Of a stretch of DNA of 64,000 nt, positions 62,787 through 64,000 are shown one piece after another. The DNA is from CBDEGK01 sp965237855 (GTDB lineage: Bacteria > Pseudomonadota > Gammaproteobacteria > Pseudomonadales > Halieaceae). The notes beneath the pieces were generated by a model, which saw only the letters and a list, made by a program, of their open reading frames with translations, had not been told where the DNA came from and ran no database searches. Each line of letters opens with the position of its first letter. Position 1 is the stretch's first letter. Location of the stretch: positions 124,001-188,000 of the forward strand of contig CBDEGK010000005.1 in the NCBI GenBank assembly GCA_965237855.1, written 5' to 3'. The position numbers were made by a program, and so were the translations under genes.

Positions 62787-63398
62787 GTGGCTGAAGAAGG
62801 TCAAAAGCCGGAACAAGAGAACCCGAAAGAAGAGGTTTCCGCGGAAATACCGGAACAACCGGTGGTGGAACCCGCGGATGAGAGCGCGGACAACGACGCG
62901 GTGGAGGGTCGGTCCGAGGCGGTAGATGCCGAGGCGGAGGTGACCCTGGAATCTTTACAGGAGGAGCTGGAAGCCGCGAAAGACACGGCCTTGCGGGCAC
63001 AAGCGGAAGCCCAGAATGCGCGTCGTCGATCTGAGGCAGACGTTGAAAAGGCACGCAAGTTTGCTTTGGAGCGCTTCGCCGGCGAGATGCTGTCGGTGGT
63101 GGATAACCTGGAGCGGGCGCTGGAAGCTACTGAAGGCGACGCCGAAGATGCGAAAGCCATGGCCGAGGGGGTGGATTTGACCCTGAAAGCCCTGTTGGAT
63201 GTGTTTGAGCGCTTCAATATCGAGCAAGTTGATCCACGGGGAGAACCGTTTGATCCAAACCTGCATCAGGCCATGACCATGGTGCCAAACCCCGATATGG
63301 AACCCAATACTGTCATGGATGTGATGCAGAAGGGCTACACACTTAGTGGACGGTTGATTCGCCCGGCCATGGTGGTAGTGAGCAAGGCACCGGAATAG
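62787..63398 (+). CDS. grpE: nucleotide exchange factor GrpE
   Basis: GrpE releases ADP from DnaK. The 203-residue protein has an acidic disordered N-terminus (residues 1-50), a long helical dimer region (ESLQEELEAAKDTALRAQAE) and the beta-domain with the signature RGEPFDPNLHQAMTMVPN. The start is GTG at 62787, with GGAG eight bases upstream; no ATG fits. A sigma-32 promoter lies upstream. Confidence 0.95.
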   Translation: MAEEGQKPEQENPKEEVSAEIPEQPVVEPADESADNDAVEGRSEAVDAEAEVTLESLQEELEAAKDTALRAQAEAQNARRRSEADVEKARKFALERFAGEMLSVVDNLERALEATEGDAEDAKAMAEGVDLTLKALLDVFERFNIEQVDPRGEPFDPNLHQAMTMVPNPDMEPNTVMDVMQKGYTLSGRLIRPAMVVVSKAPE

Positions 63399-63421
63399 GG
63401 TGATTAAACGGGTGCCTGGGC

Positions 63422-63449
63422 CTTGAAAGCAGCGCTTTGGCACCCATAT
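63422..63449 (+). promoter_or_regulatory. sigma-32 heat-shock promoter of dnaK
   Basis: CTTGAAA (63422-63428), 13 bases, then ACCCATAT (63442-63449): the same spacing as the grpE promoter, one mismatch in the -10. It lies 62 bases before the dnaK start, so dnaK can be transcribed apart from grpE. Confidence 0.82.
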
Positions 63450-63511
63450 AGACAAAGACTTGAATATATACAGCTGGCTGATGGCGGCTGACAGATTGTG
63501 GAGAAGCAGTG

Positions 63512-64000
63512 ATGGGTAAAATTATTGGAATAGACCTGGGTACGACCAATTCCTGTGTGGCCGTGCTGGATGGCGATAGCACCAAGGTGATTGAGAATGC
63601 CGAGGGTGATCGCACAACCCCGTCCATCATCGGCTACACCGATGACGATGAAGTGCTGGTGGGCCAGTCGGCCAAGCGTCAGGCGGTGACCAATCCGACC
63701 AACACCGTGTTTGCGGTCAAGCGTCTGATTGGCCGTAAGTTTAAGGACGATGTGGTACAAAAAGACATCAGCATGGTCCCCTACACCATTGTTGAAGCCG
63801 ACAATGGCGACGCCTGGGTAGAAGCTAAAGGCGAGAAGATGGCGCCGCCGCAGGTGTCAGCACAGATTTTGATGAAGATGAAGAAAACGGCCGAGGAATT
63901 CCTCGGTGAGCCAGTAACCGAGGCGGTAGTCACGGTACCGGCTTACTTCAATGATTCCCAGCGCCAGGCCACCAAGGACGCGGGCAAGATCGCCGGTCTG
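63512..64000 (+). CDS. dnaK: chaperone DnaK (N-terminal part)
   Basis: The first 163 codons of Hsp70; the gene runs off the right edge. Seen are the phosphate-1 motif IIGIDLGTTNSCVAV, EGDRTTPSIIGYTDD, VGQSAKRQAVTNPTNTVFAV, KRLIGRKF and VTVPAYFNDSQRQATKDAG of the ATPase domain. Start ATG 63512 has GGAGAAG upstream. DnaK, with GrpE and DnaJ (outside the window), handles protein folding and sigma-32 control. Confidence 0.97.
   Translation, partial: MGKIIGIDLGTTNSCVAVLDGDSTKVIENAEGDRTTPSIIGYTDDDEVLVGQSAKRQAVTNPTNTVFAVKRLIGRKFKDDVVQKDISMVPYTIVEADNGDAWVEAKGEKMAPPQVSAQILMKMKKTAEEFLGEPVTEAVVTVPAYFNDSQRQATKDAGKIAGL

Overview
The window is chromosomal DNA of a marine-type gammaproteobacterium. Gene order closely follows that known from Pseudomonas and its relatives: accB-accC-prmA-DUF3426-dusB; argC-bactofilin-erpA-anmK-M23 peptidase-tyrS-rRNA operon; and ssrA/smpB-ratA-rnfH-bamE-fur-recN-(hrcA)-grpE-dnaK. 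hrcA, a C5-pathway hem cluster with an Mg-type HemB, and several Halieaceae/Cellvibrionales-like proteins suggest the OM60/NOR5 side of the class. That placement is inference; no genus can be fixed from the sequence alone.

Layout. 0-8 kb: fatty-acid and translation housekeeping (dusB start, DUF3426, prmA, accC, accB, aroQ), the thiol reductant exporter dsbD, a PCuAC copper chaperone and a DUF2333 protein. 8-17.4 kb: DNA polymerase II, a PfkB kinase, the mrcB-lpoP cell-wall pair, a tandem ABC ATPase, and an ECF sigma-factor operon (sigma, DUF3619, a small acidic protein, DUF3106). 17.4-26 kb: an outer-membrane receptor with a shortened plug, a NUDIX hydrolase, and a tetrapyrrole/thiamine block (hemB, hemL, thiD, hemJ) with a ClC antiporter. 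26-33 kb: argC, a coiled-coil protein, bactofilin, erpA, anmK, an M23 endopeptidase and tyrS. 33.1-39 kb: a complete rrn operon (16S, tRNA-Ile, tRNA-Ala, 23S, 5S) with a strong promoter, boxA sites, processing stems and terminator.

39-53.4 kb is the accessory part. It opens with a scar: an IS3-family element inserted in another IS3-family transposase gene and abutting a beheaded M14 carboxypeptidase gene. Next come a degenerate L,D-transpeptidase-like protein, a frameshifted amidohydrolase whose upstream region is cut by a complete IS21-family element, and an oxidative catabolic cluster: Baeyer-Villiger monooxygenase, TetR regulator, two small proteins, a frameshifted cytochrome P450, aldo/keto reductase, SnoaL-like protein, a deazaflavin-dependent nitroreductase-like protein and a VOC protein. 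The decay signs (two single-base frameshifts, two truncations, two IS) are confined to 39-51 kb.

53.4-64 kb returns to conserved core: tmRNA (tag ANDDNYGAQLAA) with its partner smpB 2.6 kb away, a D-aminoacylase-like hydrolase and TauE-type exporter, an NSS transporter, ratA-rnfH, bamE, fur, recN, hrcA, grpE and the start of dnaK. Two sigma-32-type promoters with identical 13-base spacing precede grpE and dnaK. I did not find a CRISPR array, prophage, integrase or obvious defence system.
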